This document shows, piece by piece, positions 52,890-62,582 of a DNA stretch of 64,000 nucleotides. Under the pieces are notes generated by a model, which worked only from the letters and a program-made list of their open reading frames with translations, ran no database searches and had not been told where the DNA came from. The first letter of the stretch is position 1, and each line of letters starts with the position of its first letter. This DNA is from Paenibacillus xylanexedens (GTDB lineage: Bacteria; Bacillota; Bacilli; Paenibacillales; Paenibacillaceae). The position numbers and the translations under genes are program-made. The DNA is taken from the NCBI RefSeq assembly GCF_007680605.1, contig NZ_VEIO01000009.1, positions 149,502-213,501 of the forward strand. The letters are read 5' to 3'.

Positions 52890-52963
52890 ATTCTAACAAT
52901 CCCCTACAGCGTATGTCAACTTAAAGACGAACATTTAACATATTGACAAATCTAATGTTCGGG
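52890..52963 (-). promoter_or_regulatory. Sigma-A promoter and PurR boxes of the purine operon
   Basis: On the minus strand TTGACA (52914-52919) and TAGAAT (52890-52895) are 18 bp apart. Upstream are two inverted PurR-box cores: CGAACATT on the plus strand (52928-52935) and the same sequence on the minus strand (52954-52961), with 18 bp between. This fits the Bacillus PurBox pair, where PurR represses and PRPP relieves repression. Confidence 0.85.
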
Positions 52964-53041
52964 AATTAGTGAAGTGTTAACCAATAAACTCCAAATTCGC
53001 TTGAAATACCCCATCCTGTTGCTTCAAAATAAAATAAAGAA

Positions 53042-53077
53042 AGCCGGCTACTCTTCAATTTCTCGAAGACAACCGGC
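53042..53077 (-). terminator. Intrinsic terminator of the universal stress protein gene
   Basis: On the minus strand AGCCGG and CCGGCT close an interrupted stem with inner TCTTC/GAAGA, followed by TTCTTTATTTTATTTT. Confidence 0.75.
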
Positions 53078-53128
53078 TTGTTCACACGGGAAAGGAGCAC
53101 GAAGTACACCCTCCCTCTTATTTCAACA

Positions 53129-53563
53129 TCATTTTACGATCAATACAGGAATTTGAGCATGCTGTACTACATTGTGGCTGACACTGCCCAGCACGAATTC
53201 ACGGATTCCGCCTAAACCGCGGGAACCAATAATAATGATATCCGAGCCGTTTTCTTTGGCATAGTCCAGCAACACTTCGGCTGCAGCTCCTTGGATCAAA
53301 TCCACATTGGCCGTAACACCGGCAGCTTGAATTCGCTCTTTCGCTTCATCGGTCGTTTGCACAGCCAGATTGTAGTAATCGTTATTCAGTGAAGCCGGAA
53401 GCGGCGCAAGCCCCTCCCCGATAAATACGCGCGGAAAATCAAATGCATGAATGACATCGAGCACAGCCCCCGGCGATGCCTTGGCGAACTCGATTGCACG
53501 ATCCAGTGCTTTATTTGAAGCTTTTGACCCATCATAAGCTACTAATATTTTGGAAAATAACAT
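53129..53563 (-). CDS. Universal stress protein (UspA family)
   Basis: 144 residues. It starts FSKILVAYDGSKASNKALDRAIEFA and ends with the ATP-binding motif GSRGLGGIREFVLGSVSHNV (G-2X-G-9X-G-S), then the beta strand IPVLIVK. This is the ATP-binding subclass. The role under stress cannot be deduced further. It appears monocistronic between two terminators. Confidence 0.92.
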   Translation of the reverse strand: MLFSKILVAYDGSKASNKALDRAIEFAKASPGAVLDVIHAFDFPRVFIGEGLAPLPASLNNDYYNLAVQTTDEAKERIQAAGVTANVDLIQGAAAEVLLDYAKENGSDIIIIGSRGLGGIREFVLGSVSHNVVQHAQIPVLIVK

Positions 53564-53731
53564 GTAAATCCCGTCCCTTCCTTATATATGTAGAACCCGA
53601 AGCAAGCCTCGGTCTGACATCTAAATTCCTTACAGAGCCTGGAACCATGTAACTTCTTAAACCTTCACAGGTTGAAATGAACCACTTAATAAGAAACAAT
53701 TTACATAATAAATTCATCCATCCCTACACAA

Positions 53732-53995
53732 TCACTGCAAAAAGTAACCATACATCACTGCATTCAGAAATACGAGCAACGGAACGCCAATCGTAAAGCT
53801 GGGATGTTTCGTTTTATGCCTTTTCCGATACATCGCAATCCAGACGCCTAACGCACCACCGATAAAGGCTAGTAAAAACAACGTTCGCTCGGGCGTGCGA
53901 TCCCGCCGCTGCTGTGCACGTTTCTTGTCGTCTGACATGACCAGATATGCGACAACATTAATAAAGATAAACCATACGATAAGTCCGGTATGCAT
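53732..53995 (-). CDS. DUF1294 family membrane protein
   Basis: 87 residues with three hydrophobic segments and the DUF1294 signature: a basic loop RAQQRRDRTPERTLFLLAF, a glycine pair GGALG, and MYRKRHKTKHPSFTIGVPLL. The function of this small membrane family is unknown. The start ATG lies near the window of AT-poor sequence at 53995. Confidence 0.85.
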   Translation of the reverse strand: MHTGLIVWFIFINVVAYLVMSDDKKRAQQRRDRTPERTLFLLAFIGGALGVWIAMYRKRHKTKHPSFTIGVPLLVFLNAVMYGYFLQ

Positions 53996-54109
53996 ATGCG
54001 TTTAGCGGTCCCCCTGTCCCGGGACATCTCCCTGTCTCCATTATAATCCCAAGACAGGCAGATGATCAACGCGGGCAGAGAACCGCACTCTTTTACATTA
54101 AAACTAATT

Positions 54110-54247
54110 CTACGATTCCTGTTTCGGAATTCCGTTCAGGCTAGGCACCCTTTTGGCTGATTTCTCAGGGGTCACTGCGATATTCTCTTCCCGAATGCTA
54201 TCCTTATTCTGCTGGTTATTGCGTTTTTCCGGTTTGTTATGCGGCAT
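54110..54247 (-). CDS. Small polar protein (45 residues)
   Basis: Minus-strand ATG at 54245-54247, stop TAG at 54110-54112. The product is very polar, rich in Asn, Lys, Pro and Glu (MPHNKPEKRNNQQNK at the start, VPSLNGIPKQES at the end), with no hydrophobic segment. GGAGGAGGTGAG precedes the start and is a very strong ribosome binding site. Composition and size recall small acid-soluble spore-type proteins, but no family signature is recognised. Confidence 0.6.
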   Translation of the reverse strand: MPHNKPEKRNNQQNKDSIREENIAVTPEKSAKRVPSLNGIPKQES

Positions 54248-54320
54248 CTCAGGCTCACCTCCTCCGCTTACGTTGCCTGAAAATGAAGCATCTTATACGA
54301 AGGGGCTTTAGGGAGCATGT

Positions 54321-55217
54321 CTAGTTGTTACGGTGGCTGTTTAGAAAATGATATAACGCTCCGTACAGGTTTGCATCGTTTCCAAACGTACAGGCTGTGA
54401 TCTTCGGGCTCGCCTTATGCAAAGGGTTAATTCGCTTAAGTTCACCAATTGCCCATTGGATTCGCTCCAGCACAACAGGCTGTGCACTAATGCCTCCTCC
54501 AATGGCAAACACTTCAGGGTCGAGAATGTATTGCAGATTCATGATCTGAACCGCAATCTGTGTGCAAAAGGTGTCGAATACTCCGCACGCCTCCGCATCT
54601 CGCTGATTAATAATTTCAAACACGGCCTCACCATCGGCAGGGTCATCCAGCCCTTTTAACTCACCAATCTGTCTGACCATCTCTACAGCCGAGCTCTCCA
54701 GTCCAAAATAGGCCGCTTCCTTCGTTACCGGATCAATCCGGCTCATCACATAACTAACCTCTCCGGCTGACAAGTTTTTGCCACGCTGCAGTTTACCGTC
54801 CATGATGATTCCTCCCGCGATGCCGCTGCCCAGCACCATAACGACGGAATCCTTGGTATCTTTGACACTGCCGAGCCATAGTTCAGCAAGCGCTGCGCAC
54901 TTCCCGTCATTTTCAATGGACACATGGATCGCATATCTGTCTTCAAGAAGCTTGGCTAAATTCACCTCATGCAAAAATGGAAAAGAACCGCCGTGATACA
55001 CCATTCCTGTCTCCACATCGATTGTTCCTGGACAACTCAAGGCAATGCCCCGAATCTGTGACAAGTCTTGTGCATCCACGATGGCATAAAGAGCATCCTG
55101 CAGTTCCTGCAAGCCACTCCGACCAACGCCACGTTTTCCCTTCGACAACAGCTCTCCGTTTTCGCTCATGATTCCGTATTTAATAAAAGTTCCACCAATA
55201 TCAATAACTAGATACAT
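54321..55217 (-). CDS. ROK family protein (sugar kinase-like)
   Basis: 298 residues. The N-terminal phosphate-1 motif LVIDIGGTFIKYGI, a central ENDGKCAALAE and VMVLGSGIAGGII match ROK sugar kinases. The zinc-binding CxCGxxGCxE motif of ROK glucokinases is absent, as in BglK-like beta-glucoside kinases and related ROK proteins. There is no DNA-binding domain, so it is a kinase rather than a repressor. AGGAGG lies ahead of the ATG. An AraC-type regulator is divergent 133 bp away. The substrate is unknown. Confidence 0.85.
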   Translation of the reverse strand: MYLVIDIGGTFIKYGIMSENGELLSKGKRGVGRSGLQELQDALYAIVDAQDLSQIRGIALSCPGTIDVETGMVYHGGSFPFLHEVNLAKLLEDRYAIHVSIENDGKCAALAELWLGSVKDTKDSVVMVLGSGIAGGIIMDGKLQRGKNLSAGEVSYVMSRIDPVTKEAAYFGLESSAVEMVRQIGELKGLDDPADGEAVFEIINQRDAEACGVFDTFCTQIAVQIMNLQYILDPEVFAIGGGISAQPVVLERIQWAIGELKRINPLHKASPKITACTFGNDANLYGALYHFLNSHRNN

Positions 55218-55350
55218 TCTGTCAGCCTCCTGATCTGCCTATCATTCATCACCATCATAATTGAAATATAGAGCGTTTCCATTTATATTTATGGTATTCA
55301 TTTGCGATTAATGGTATTAAATTTTGATCTTTAGGGAGAAGGAGCATTCA

Positions 55351-56523
55351 GTGCCAACGATAACCGAAACCAAACTTCAATGGATCTTACAAACGATATA
55401 TGAGACTTCCCGGGTTCCCGCGTTCTACCTGATGCGTGGTTTGGATCGTCACCCTTCTTTTAGCCCGGAACTCGCGAACCAGCTTCTCTCCGTCCCGATC
55501 CATCTAAAAATTCAGATCATCGACTACAATACACAAATGGATAAAATGATCCTGATGCCAGTCGCTACTCCTGAAGGGCAAGGTCTGCTTGTTCTCTGGC
55601 CCAATGCACAGTCATATGTTGAGCATGTTCCATTTTCATTGGATCAACAACTGAATTCAACCACATTCATTGAACACAATGATCTCCATCAACTGCTGAG
55701 TGTGGCAATTATGGCCCATTACCTTTTACATCATGAAATATTGGATCAAAATCAAGTACTTGAGGATAACAAACATGTTATAAATAGCCCTACGGAAGGT
55801 GTACTTGAACTGTCTCTTCTGGAACAGAGAGAGCGGAGATTGTTTCATAAATCCTACCTTTCGGAGAAAAAGGTATTTGATCAGGTTCGTCTGGGGAACA
55901 AACATAACATGCTTTTGTACCTGAAACAGCATATGGAGTTGAACGGGGTCTACGGCACATTATCGAAACAGGATAGTTTACGGAGCAAAAAGAATTTGAT
56001 CATCGCAGCCATTACACTCGGAACCCGCGCTGCAATTGATGGGGGGTTGTATTCGGAGTCGGCGCTTACGCTTAGCGATACCTATATCCAACATATTGAG
56101 AAGTTGACCCGGATTGATTCGATTCACCCGATTCTGCATAAAATCCTAGGTGACTTTACCGAACGTGTAGCCAAAGTCCATCGGGCTCATAACTCCAAAG
56201 ACATTCTGTTATGTCAGGAGTACATATTCAATCACTTATACGATGACTTAAGTCTCTCCGTACTATCCAAGCATCTGCAAATAAGCCCCTCCTATCTTTC
56301 CCGTAAATTCAAGGAAGAGACTGGAGAGGCACTTCGCATTTTTATACAAAGGCAACGGATTGAAGAAGCCAAAAATCTGATCGTTTTCTCAGACTATCGC
56401 CTGAGTGAGATTCATACGTTGCTTAACTTTCACGATCAGAGTTATTTCATCAAAGTGTTTCGAAAACATACGGGTTTCACACCAAAAGAATATCGTAATC
56501 GATTTGTGGTCAAGCCTTCTTGA
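55351..56523 (+). CDS. AraC family transcriptional regulator
   Basis: About 390 residues. The N-terminal 280 residues are not a clear known sensing domain. The C-terminal double helix-turn-helix reads LSLSVLSKHLQISPSYLSRKFKEETG and SEIHTLLNFHDQSYFIKVFRKHTGFTPKEYR. The start is GTG at 55351 after AGAAGGAG; the frame opens at a TTG nine codons upstream. It is divergent from the ROK gene and probably controls it. Confidence 0.85.
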   Translation: MPTITETKLQWILQTIYETSRVPAFYLMRGLDRHPSFSPELANQLLSVPIHLKIQIIDYNTQMDKMILMPVATPEGQGLLVLWPNAQSYVEHVPFSLDQQLNSTTFIEHNDLHQLLSVAIMAHYLLHHEILDQNQVLEDNKHVINSPTEGVLELSLLEQRERRLFHKSYLSEKKVFDQVRLGNKHNMLLYLKQHMELNGVYGTLSKQDSLRSKKNLIIAAITLGTRAAIDGGLYSESALTLSDTYIQHIEKLTRIDSIHPILHKILGDFTERVAKVHRAHNSKDILLCQEYIFNHLYDDLSLSVLSKHLQISPSYLSRKFKEETGEALRIFIQRQRIEEAKNLIVFSDYRLSEIHTLLNFHDQSYFIKVFRKHTGFTPKEYRNRFVVKPS

Positions 56524-56613
56524 ACATGAGGACCTGAATCTGGTCATCCCATTTAAATAGTCCGAGATCGTTTAACACTTATTCTCTCACCTTATGTTAT
56601 CTTTGCCGCATTC

Positions 56614-58743
56614 CTATTTTCCTTGTTTCTCCATAGCGGCCTTGAGTAAATCTCCCAGGTTGGAGCCGATGGATTCCTGCTTCGCGTATTGCTTCACCAG
56701 CTTTTGTTGCTCGCGTTTGTTCACATGCTGCTTGTCTTTATCCAGCGTTTCGGTGATTCCACATGGCAGACACTGTACATACAGTCCTGCTTTGCCTTCC
56801 TTAATCTCCATCTTTTTATGGCACTGCGCGCAGCGGCGGTTCGACAACCGCTTCTCATTGGAGCGGCGATAACCACAGTCCTCTGTAGGACATACGAGAA
56901 ACTTGCCACGTTTCCCCTTTTTCTCAAGCAACTTGGCATTACAGTCCGGGCAGTGGCTGTTGGTTACATTATGCGGTTTGTACTCGGCTTTACTGCTTTT
57001 TACAGTGGATACAAGTTCCTTCGCCATCGAGCGAATACCATCCAGGAACGGCCCTGGTTTCCCCTGTCCACGTGCTATGCGCTCCAATTCAGCCTCCCAA
57101 CGAGCTGTCAGTTCAGGTGTGCGCAATTGCGGGGCGGCAAGCTCAATCAACTGTTTGCCTTTGCCAGTTGGATGCAGACTGTTCCCTTGACGATCAATCG
57201 TATCCGAGCTGACCAGTTTCTCAATAATATCTGCACGTGTCGCAGGTGTGCCCAGTCCGTGCTTCTCCATCTGGGAGAGCAATCCTGCTTCCGTATACCT
57301 CTTCGGCGGCATCGTACGCCCACTCTTGATGTGGCAACGCTGAAGTGTCACCGTCTGCCCCTGTTGCAAGTCTGGCAACAAAGCTCGATCATGTTCACCT
57401 GCATCATCCGAACGCTCATCTTCTTCATCCGTGTAATCCCCGCCGTATACTTCACGCCAGCCACTATCCTTGACCGTTGTGCCTTTCACGTGGAAGGAAT
57501 CCTTACCTACCTGTACCGTAACAGCTACTGAATCATACCTTGCTGCCGGATAGAACAGACTGATGAAACGGCGAACAATCAGATCGTATAACTTACGTTC
57601 CTCCGGGCTGAGTTGATTTAAGAGCACCGTCTGCTCGGTTGGAATAATGGCATGGTGATCGGTGACCTTGCTATCATCAACAATCCGTTTCGTGATATTC
57701 AGGTTTTTGCGCAGTAAAGGGCGTGCAAGTGATGCATAAGGTCCAACAGCTACACTCTCGAGTCGTTCTTTTAACGTTCCCGTCATGTCGGAAGTCAGAT
57801 AACGGCTATCTGTCCGCGGATAGGTAACAAGCTTATGCTGCTCATACAGACGCTGGAGTACGTTAGAGGTCTGTTTAGCGGAGAAACCGTGTTTACGGTT
57901 CGCATCCCGTTGCAGTTCCGTAAGGTCATAAGCCAGCGGATGCGGCTCGACTTTCTCACTTTTTTTCACCTGGGCAATCGAGCCTTTCCGCCCTTCTACT
58001 CGTGCTTTCAATTGCTGCATATCCTGTTTGTCGAAAACTCTTGAATCCCCGCCAGATGCACGCCAAACCGCCTGAAAATCTCCAAAATCCGCAGTTAACG
58101 TCTCATATTCCTGTGAACGGAAGCCGTTAATTTCATTTTCCCGATCCATGATCATACCCAAGGTTGGCGTCTGTACACGTCCAGCGGACAATTGAGCATT
58201 GAAGCGTACGGTTAACGCACGTGTAACATTAAGACCAATCATCCAGTCCGCTTCTGCACGGCAACGTGCGGATTCGTAGAGACGGTCAAATTGACTTCCC
58301 GGCTTCAGCGAAGCAAATCCGTCCTTGATCGCTTTATCCGTTTGGGATGAAATCCACAGTCGTTTGAACGGCTTTTTCCACTGCGCCATCTGCATAATCC
58401 ATCGTGCAAGCAGTTCTCCTTCACGGGCCGCATCGGTTGCGATGATAAGCTCACCTACATCCTGACGTTTCATCAGCTGCTGCACGGCTTTATACTGGTG
58501 ATTCGTTTCCCGGAGCACCTTCAGCTTGGTTCGCTCTGGCAGAATCGGCAGATCCTCCAGATTCCACGTCGCGTACTTTTTGTCATAATCCTCAGGCTCA
58601 GCCAAACCCACCAAATGTCCCAAGGCCCACGTTACAATGTATTTCGGACCTTCCATATAACTTTTATGTTTATCACGCGCGCCCATCACCCTTGCAATCT
58701 CACGGGCTACAGATGGCTTCTCTGCGAGTACCAATGTCTTCAC
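56614..58743 (-). CDS. topB: DNA topoisomerase III TopB
   Basis: About 709 residues, type IA topoisomerase. It has the Toprim domain (KTLVLAEKPSVAREIARVMG, LIIATDAAREGELLARWI with acidic metal ligands), the QLSAGRVQTPTLGMI segment and the catalytic Tyr308 in KLVTYPRTDSRYL. Two C-terminal zinc-ribbon-like modules follow (CPDC ... CPTEDCGY and CAQCHKK ... CLPCG). It decatenates and relaxes negatively supercoiled DNA. The start is GTG at 58741-58743 after AAAGGAAGAG; the frame opens 15 codons upstream. Confidence 0.94.
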   Translation of the reverse strand: MKTLVLAEKPSVAREIARVMGARDKHKSYMEGPKYIVTWALGHLVGLAEPEDYDKKYATWNLEDLPILPERTKLKVLRETNHQYKAVQQLMKRQDVGELIIATDAAREGELLARWIMQMAQWKKPFKRLWISSQTDKAIKDGFASLKPGSQFDRLYESARCRAEADWMIGLNVTRALTVRFNAQLSAGRVQTPTLGMIMDRENEINGFRSQEYETLTADFGDFQAVWRASGGDSRVFDKQDMQQLKARVEGRKGSIAQVKKSEKVEPHPLAYDLTELQRDANRKHGFSAKQTSNVLQRLYEQHKLVTYPRTDSRYLTSDMTGTLKERLESVAVGPYASLARPLLRKNLNITKRIVDDSKVTDHHAIIPTEQTVLLNQLSPEERKLYDLIVRRFISLFYPAARYDSVAVTVQVGKDSFHVKGTTVKDSGWREVYGGDYTDEEDERSDDAGEHDRALLPDLQQGQTVTLQRCHIKSGRTMPPKRYTEAGLLSQMEKHGLGTPATRADIIEKLVSSDTIDRQGNSLHPTGKGKQLIELAAPQLRTPELTARWEAELERIARGQGKPGPFLDGIRSMAKELVSTVKSSKAEYKPHNVTNSHCPDCNAKLLEKKGKRGKFLVCPTEDCGYRRSNEKRLSNRRCAQCHKKMEIKEGKAGLYVQCLPCGITETLDKDKQHVNKREQQKLVKQYAKQESIGSNLGDLLKAAMEKQGK

Positions 58744-59189
58744 TTCGTATCTCTTCCTTTCTTTCCAGACGCTAATGATCGGCGACAACGGATCTTTCTT
58801 CCTTGTCTTCCTACCCTCTCATCTTTACATTATATCATCTCATCGGAATCATGTTTTCGACAAATGTGGATTCCAGGCGGTGTGTTAAACGGATCTCTTT
58901 TGAGAGCAATAAGCAATATTTGTTATCCCAATACCAACCCAACATGTAATATGTATGTAACTTATTTGTGTGGAATTTAATTTCAATCAAGATATGCACA
59001 ACCTTTATTTCAAAGAAACATAGAGTAAATGACTGATTTCACTATAAAAAAGTGATTTGTATACGTTTTTTTGAATCGATTTAATCTTTGTCAGATTACT
59101 TAACACCAATGTAAGATGTGCAAAAGTATTTATACAAAGATTGCTAAAACACACACATCATCTTAGACACAGGAAGGGAGCGTGGATGC
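58744..59189. other. Divergent intergenic region with a probable promoter for the amidase gene
   Basis: 446 bp, AT-rich, between topB and the secreted amidase. A plausible plus-strand promoter is TTGTCA (59088-59093) with TAAGAT (59112-59117), 18 bp apart. No other element recognised. Confidence 0.4.
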
Positions 59190-61127
59190 ATGACTTATCA
59201 TGGATCTGTATTGAAAAAAGGCGGTGCCTTATTACTCGCGGGAACCATGGTTGCCGCAACGTGGGGAGGAACTGCTGTACCTTCGGCTTTCGCCGCCGCC
59301 GCAACTCCTCCAAGCCAAACCTCCACCGTCACTACCCTTGCAGGGAAAACGCCGGTCAGTGCCGCAACCTTCGTTCAGTCCATGGAAGAAGCCGCTACAC
59401 TTGCAGGTGTACCTTTCACCATGGACAAGCTCTCCGGTGCGACAATATCACGCAAAGATGCTGCACTTGCCTTGCAGCAATGGCTCAAGCTGGACACCGC
59501 TCCGGCATCCTTCAAGGATGTGCCGAAGCAGTCCGATTATGCCAGTGCCGTCGGTGCCCTGAATGCCGCCGGACTAATGAAAGGCTACACGGACTCTCTT
59601 TTCTTACCAAACGCTGTACTGACAGCGAGCGACGTCTCTATTTTGAAAAACCGCATCTATACCTACATAAAACCGTTTGTGCTTGAAGAAGCCACGATCA
59701 TGGATATGCAGAATGCCATGGCACAAGGTAAACTGACATCCAAAGAGCTGGTGCAACATTATCTGGATCGTATCGCCAAATACGATGATCAAGGTGTCAG
59801 CATCAATGCTGTCCTGAATCTGAACCCGGATGCGCTTAAAATCGCAGAGCAACTCGACGAAGAGCGCGAAGCTCAGGGACCTCGCGGCCCGCTTCATGGT
59901 ATCCCGATCCTGGTGAAGGATAACTTTGATACCAAAGACATGCCAACCACGGCTGGTTGTATCTGTCTGAAGGATTCTATTCCGGCCCATGATGCAGAGC
60001 AAGTGAAGAAGCTGAAAGCAGCGGGAGCCATTATTTTGGGCAAAACCAACCTGCATGAGTTCGCTTTTGGCATTACAACATCAAGCTCGCTGGGAGGACA
60101 AACGCTTAATCCGTACGCCCTTGATCATTATCCGGGTGGTTCGAGCGGTGGAACGGGTGCGGCCATTGCCGCGAACTTTGCTGCAGCAGGTATGGGTACC
60201 GATACAGGTGGCTCCATCCGCATACCGTCCAGCTTTAACAGCCTTGTGGGTATTCGTCCAACCATTGGCCTCTCCAGTCGGGAAGGCATCATCCCACTAG
60301 CACTGACACAAGACGTTGGTGGGCCGATGGCACGTACCGTAAGTGATGCGGCGATTATGCTGGATGCTACCGTTGGTTATGATAAAAAGGATGTCGCCAC
60401 GGCTTACGCGGTAGGCAAAATCCCTTCCAGTTACACAGACTTCCTGGACGCGAACGGACTGAAGGGTGCTCGGATCGGTGTAGCCCCTGAACTCATCCCA
60501 AGCACCAAAGCGGAAGAAAAAGCGGTTGCCGACGTTATCAACGTTGCTGTCGAGGAGCTCAAATCCCTTGGAGCAACTGCTGTACCGATCTCCATTCCGA
60601 ACTTTGCAGAGATCAATAAATATCCTAGCCTCAGTGGCTATGAGTTCAAATTCCAGCTGAATGACTATCTGGGTTCTCTAGGTGATAATGCCCCATATCA
60701 TAGCCTGTCCGAGATCATCGCATCCGGTCAATTTGATAAATCCCAAGAACAAGCCATGAAAGCACGGGATGCACGTGACACGTTAGATACATCAGAGTAC
60801 AAAGATATTGTCCTGAAGCGTACTCAAATTACTCGTGATTCCTTACTGAAAGTCATGGCGGATAACCATTTGGATGCAATCATCTATCCTACGTCAACAC
60901 AAGCTGCTGGCGTGATTGGCAAAGGGCAAACCTCTGGTGCCAACAATCGTCTAAGCCCATTCTCCGGCTTCCCATCTATTACTGTACCGGCTGGCTTCAC
61001 AACGGATGGCTTGCCTGTAGGCTTGGAATTCCTGGGCCGCGCCTTTGACGAGGGCACTCTGATCAAGCTGGCTTACAGCTACGAACAAGGTACACACCAT
61101 CGCCAAGCACCAAAGTTAACGCCTTAA
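59190..61127 (+). CDS. Secreted amidase (amidase signature family) with N-terminal SLH-like domain
   Basis: 645 residues. The signal peptide reaches about residue 36 (LLLAGTMVAATWGG, Ala-rich end). Residues about 55-160 resemble S-layer homology modules (ISRKDAALALQQWLKL, ASFKDVPKQSDYASAVGALNAAGLMKG). The amidase signature domain fills the rest, with the Ser-cisSer-Lys triad visible: Lys243 (ILVKDNF), cis-Ser318/319 (GGSSGGTGAA) and nucleophile Ser342 (GTDTGGSIRIPSS). It probably hydrolyses an extracellular amide; the substrate is unknown. A long leader before the ATG includes GGGAGCG. Confidence 0.9.
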   Translation: MTYHGSVLKKGGALLLAGTMVAATWGGTAVPSAFAAAATPPSQTSTVTTLAGKTPVSAATFVQSMEEAATLAGVPFTMDKLSGATISRKDAALALQQWLKLDTAPASFKDVPKQSDYASAVGALNAAGLMKGYTDSLFLPNAVLTASDVSILKNRIYTYIKPFVLEEATIMDMQNAMAQGKLTSKELVQHYLDRIAKYDDQGVSINAVLNLNPDALKIAEQLDEEREAQGPRGPLHGIPILVKDNFDTKDMPTTAGCICLKDSIPAHDAEQVKKLKAAGAIILGKTNLHEFAFGITTSSSLGGQTLNPYALDHYPGGSSGGTGAAIAANFAAAGMGTDTGGSIRIPSSFNSLVGIRPTIGLSSREGIIPLALTQDVGGPMARTVSDAAIMLDATVGYDKKDVATAYAVGKIPSSYTDFLDANGLKGARIGVAPELIPSTKAEEKAVADVINVAVEELKSLGATAVPISIPNFAEINKYPSLSGYEFKFQLNDYLGSLGDNAPYHSLSEIIASGQFDKSQEQAMKARDARDTLDTSEYKDIVLKRTQITRDSLLKVMADNHLDAIIYPTSTQAAGVIGKGQTSGANNRLSPFSGFPSITVPAGFTTDGLPVGLEFLGRAFDEGTLIKLAYSYEQGTHHRQAPKLTP

Positions 61128-61164
61128 CGCTTCCCCCTTTATTGAACATTCTTCATTAAACGCG

Positions 61165-61200
61165 CACCCCATTCACGATTCTGTGAATCGGGGTGTTTTT
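61165..61200 (+). terminator. Intrinsic terminator of the amidase gene
   Basis: CACCCC-ATTCAC (61165-61176) pairs with GTGAAT-C-GGGGTG (61183-61195), followed by TTTTT. Confidence 0.85.
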
Positions 61201-61308
61201 CGATTTATATTTTCAATTTGCCCAGTTCTTGATTTGTCGTCTACAATATGTATGAGGAAGTTTACTACTTGTACATCGTTTGAACCACACAATAACAGGA
61301 GGTTTTAG

Positions 61309-62577
61309 ATGAACTATTCAAGATGGCATATGCTGCTTATTACTGTGCTCAGTTTCTCCCTTTTGGCCACATCAACGGTTAGTGCTGCCAAGACTACTAA
61401 TGCCAAGAAATATAAGTGGGCCAAGCCCGCTGTAGAATTTATGGCCTCTCACGGTGTTATGCAAAGCTACGAACAGGAAGCAGATCGTTTAAACCAGACA
61501 GTGTCCAAAGCCGAATTAACCCAAATGATACATACCTTATTCAAAGAATTCCGTGTTGAACCCGACAAAAAAATCGAAATTGCAGGCGTACCAGAAGGAA
61601 GCACCTATTATTCTATTTTTAGAGATGTGTACGGAAGTATTCCGAGTAATCCTTCAGGAATGATCGCAGCAGCAGATCAGATAAACTACAATGATGAAAC
61701 TTTTACGTATCAACCTTCTAAGAGTTTGTCTCGCTGGGATTTATTAATTGCCCTGAATGCACTATTCCCTGATATCCGTTATAGCCTGAATGAAATGGAC
61801 ACAAAAGAAATCATAAATAAAATAAATTCGTTCAGGGATATCCCGAAAAGAACATTTTCTTCTTTTGAAACATACGACAAATGGAAGTTTGCTTATCAAC
61901 CACTGGCTCCTGAGTTAGGTATTATTCAAGAAAAAAAACACAATGTATATCTTGGATCCGATCTTGATGGTGTAAAAACATATGCTATGCTCAGCTTCTC
62001 TAAAGCAGGTATCATGAAACCCGATGCCAAAGGGAAATTTTATCCGAATCAAAAAGTAACGTTAGCAGAGACGGCAGTTATTCTGCAACGCATCTACAAC
62101 TTTTATGGCGGAAAAGGTTATAAACATCAGCCAACCAAAGATGAACTGATCCCGAATGGCACCCGTTTGTTTTTGCATGAGGGTGAAAAATCTGCTACTG
62201 GAACCACAGGTGATTTCGCTCTAGTTAATGCGGATGATGTTTCAACATTGTACCTTTCCATTAGTGCCAAGGAACCGGTCGACCTAAGAATTACTGTAAA
62301 CGGTGAATCAATCAACTATACCTATGAACGTTTAAACGTTCTTGATGCTCCGGTCATTATCCCTTTTGATGGTGCGTATTATGTTGAAATCTATCCCATC
62401 CTGCGCAGGACTGGCAAGCTCGTTGGAGAACCACAAACCGATGAAGAAGCCGAAGTTTATAACAACTTAAACCTGGCCTACTTTACTTCAGATCACTGGA
62501 CTGATTTTACTGAGACTAAATTGGATTTCGATGATTCACAACGCGAGTATGAACAATATTTAAAAGAAAACGAATAG
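61309..62577 (+). CDS. Secreted SLH-like protein
   Basis: 422 residues. The signal peptide (HMLLITVLSFSLLATSTVSA) ends near residue 26. Three SLH-like segments follow: WAKPAVEFMASHGVMQSYE with TVSKAELTQMIHTLF, the region around 130-180 (LSRWDLLIALNALFPD), and MLSFSKAGIMKPDAKGKFYPNQKVTLAETAVILQRI (about 225-265). A C-terminal beta-rich domain of about 140 residues (SATGTTGDFALVNADDVSTLYLSI) is unrecognised. AGGAGG precedes the ATG. It is probably attached to the cell wall through its SLH region. Confidence 0.75.
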   Translation: MNYSRWHMLLITVLSFSLLATSTVSAAKTTNAKKYKWAKPAVEFMASHGVMQSYEQEADRLNQTVSKAELTQMIHTLFKEFRVEPDKKIEIAGVPEGSTYYSIFRDVYGSIPSNPSGMIAAADQINYNDETFTYQPSKSLSRWDLLIALNALFPDIRYSLNEMDTKEIINKINSFRDIPKRTFSSFETYDKWKFAYQPLAPELGIIQEKKHNVYLGSDLDGVKTYAMLSFSKAGIMKPDAKGKFYPNQKVTLAETAVILQRIYNFYGGKGYKHQPTKDELIPNGTRLFLHEGEKSATGTTGDFALVNADDVSTLYLSISAKEPVDLRITVNGESINYTYERLNVLDAPVIIPFDGAYYVEIYPILRRTGKLVGEPQTDEEAEVYNNLNLAYFTSDHWTDFTETKLDFDDSQREYEQYLKENE

Positions 62578-62582
62578 ACAAG

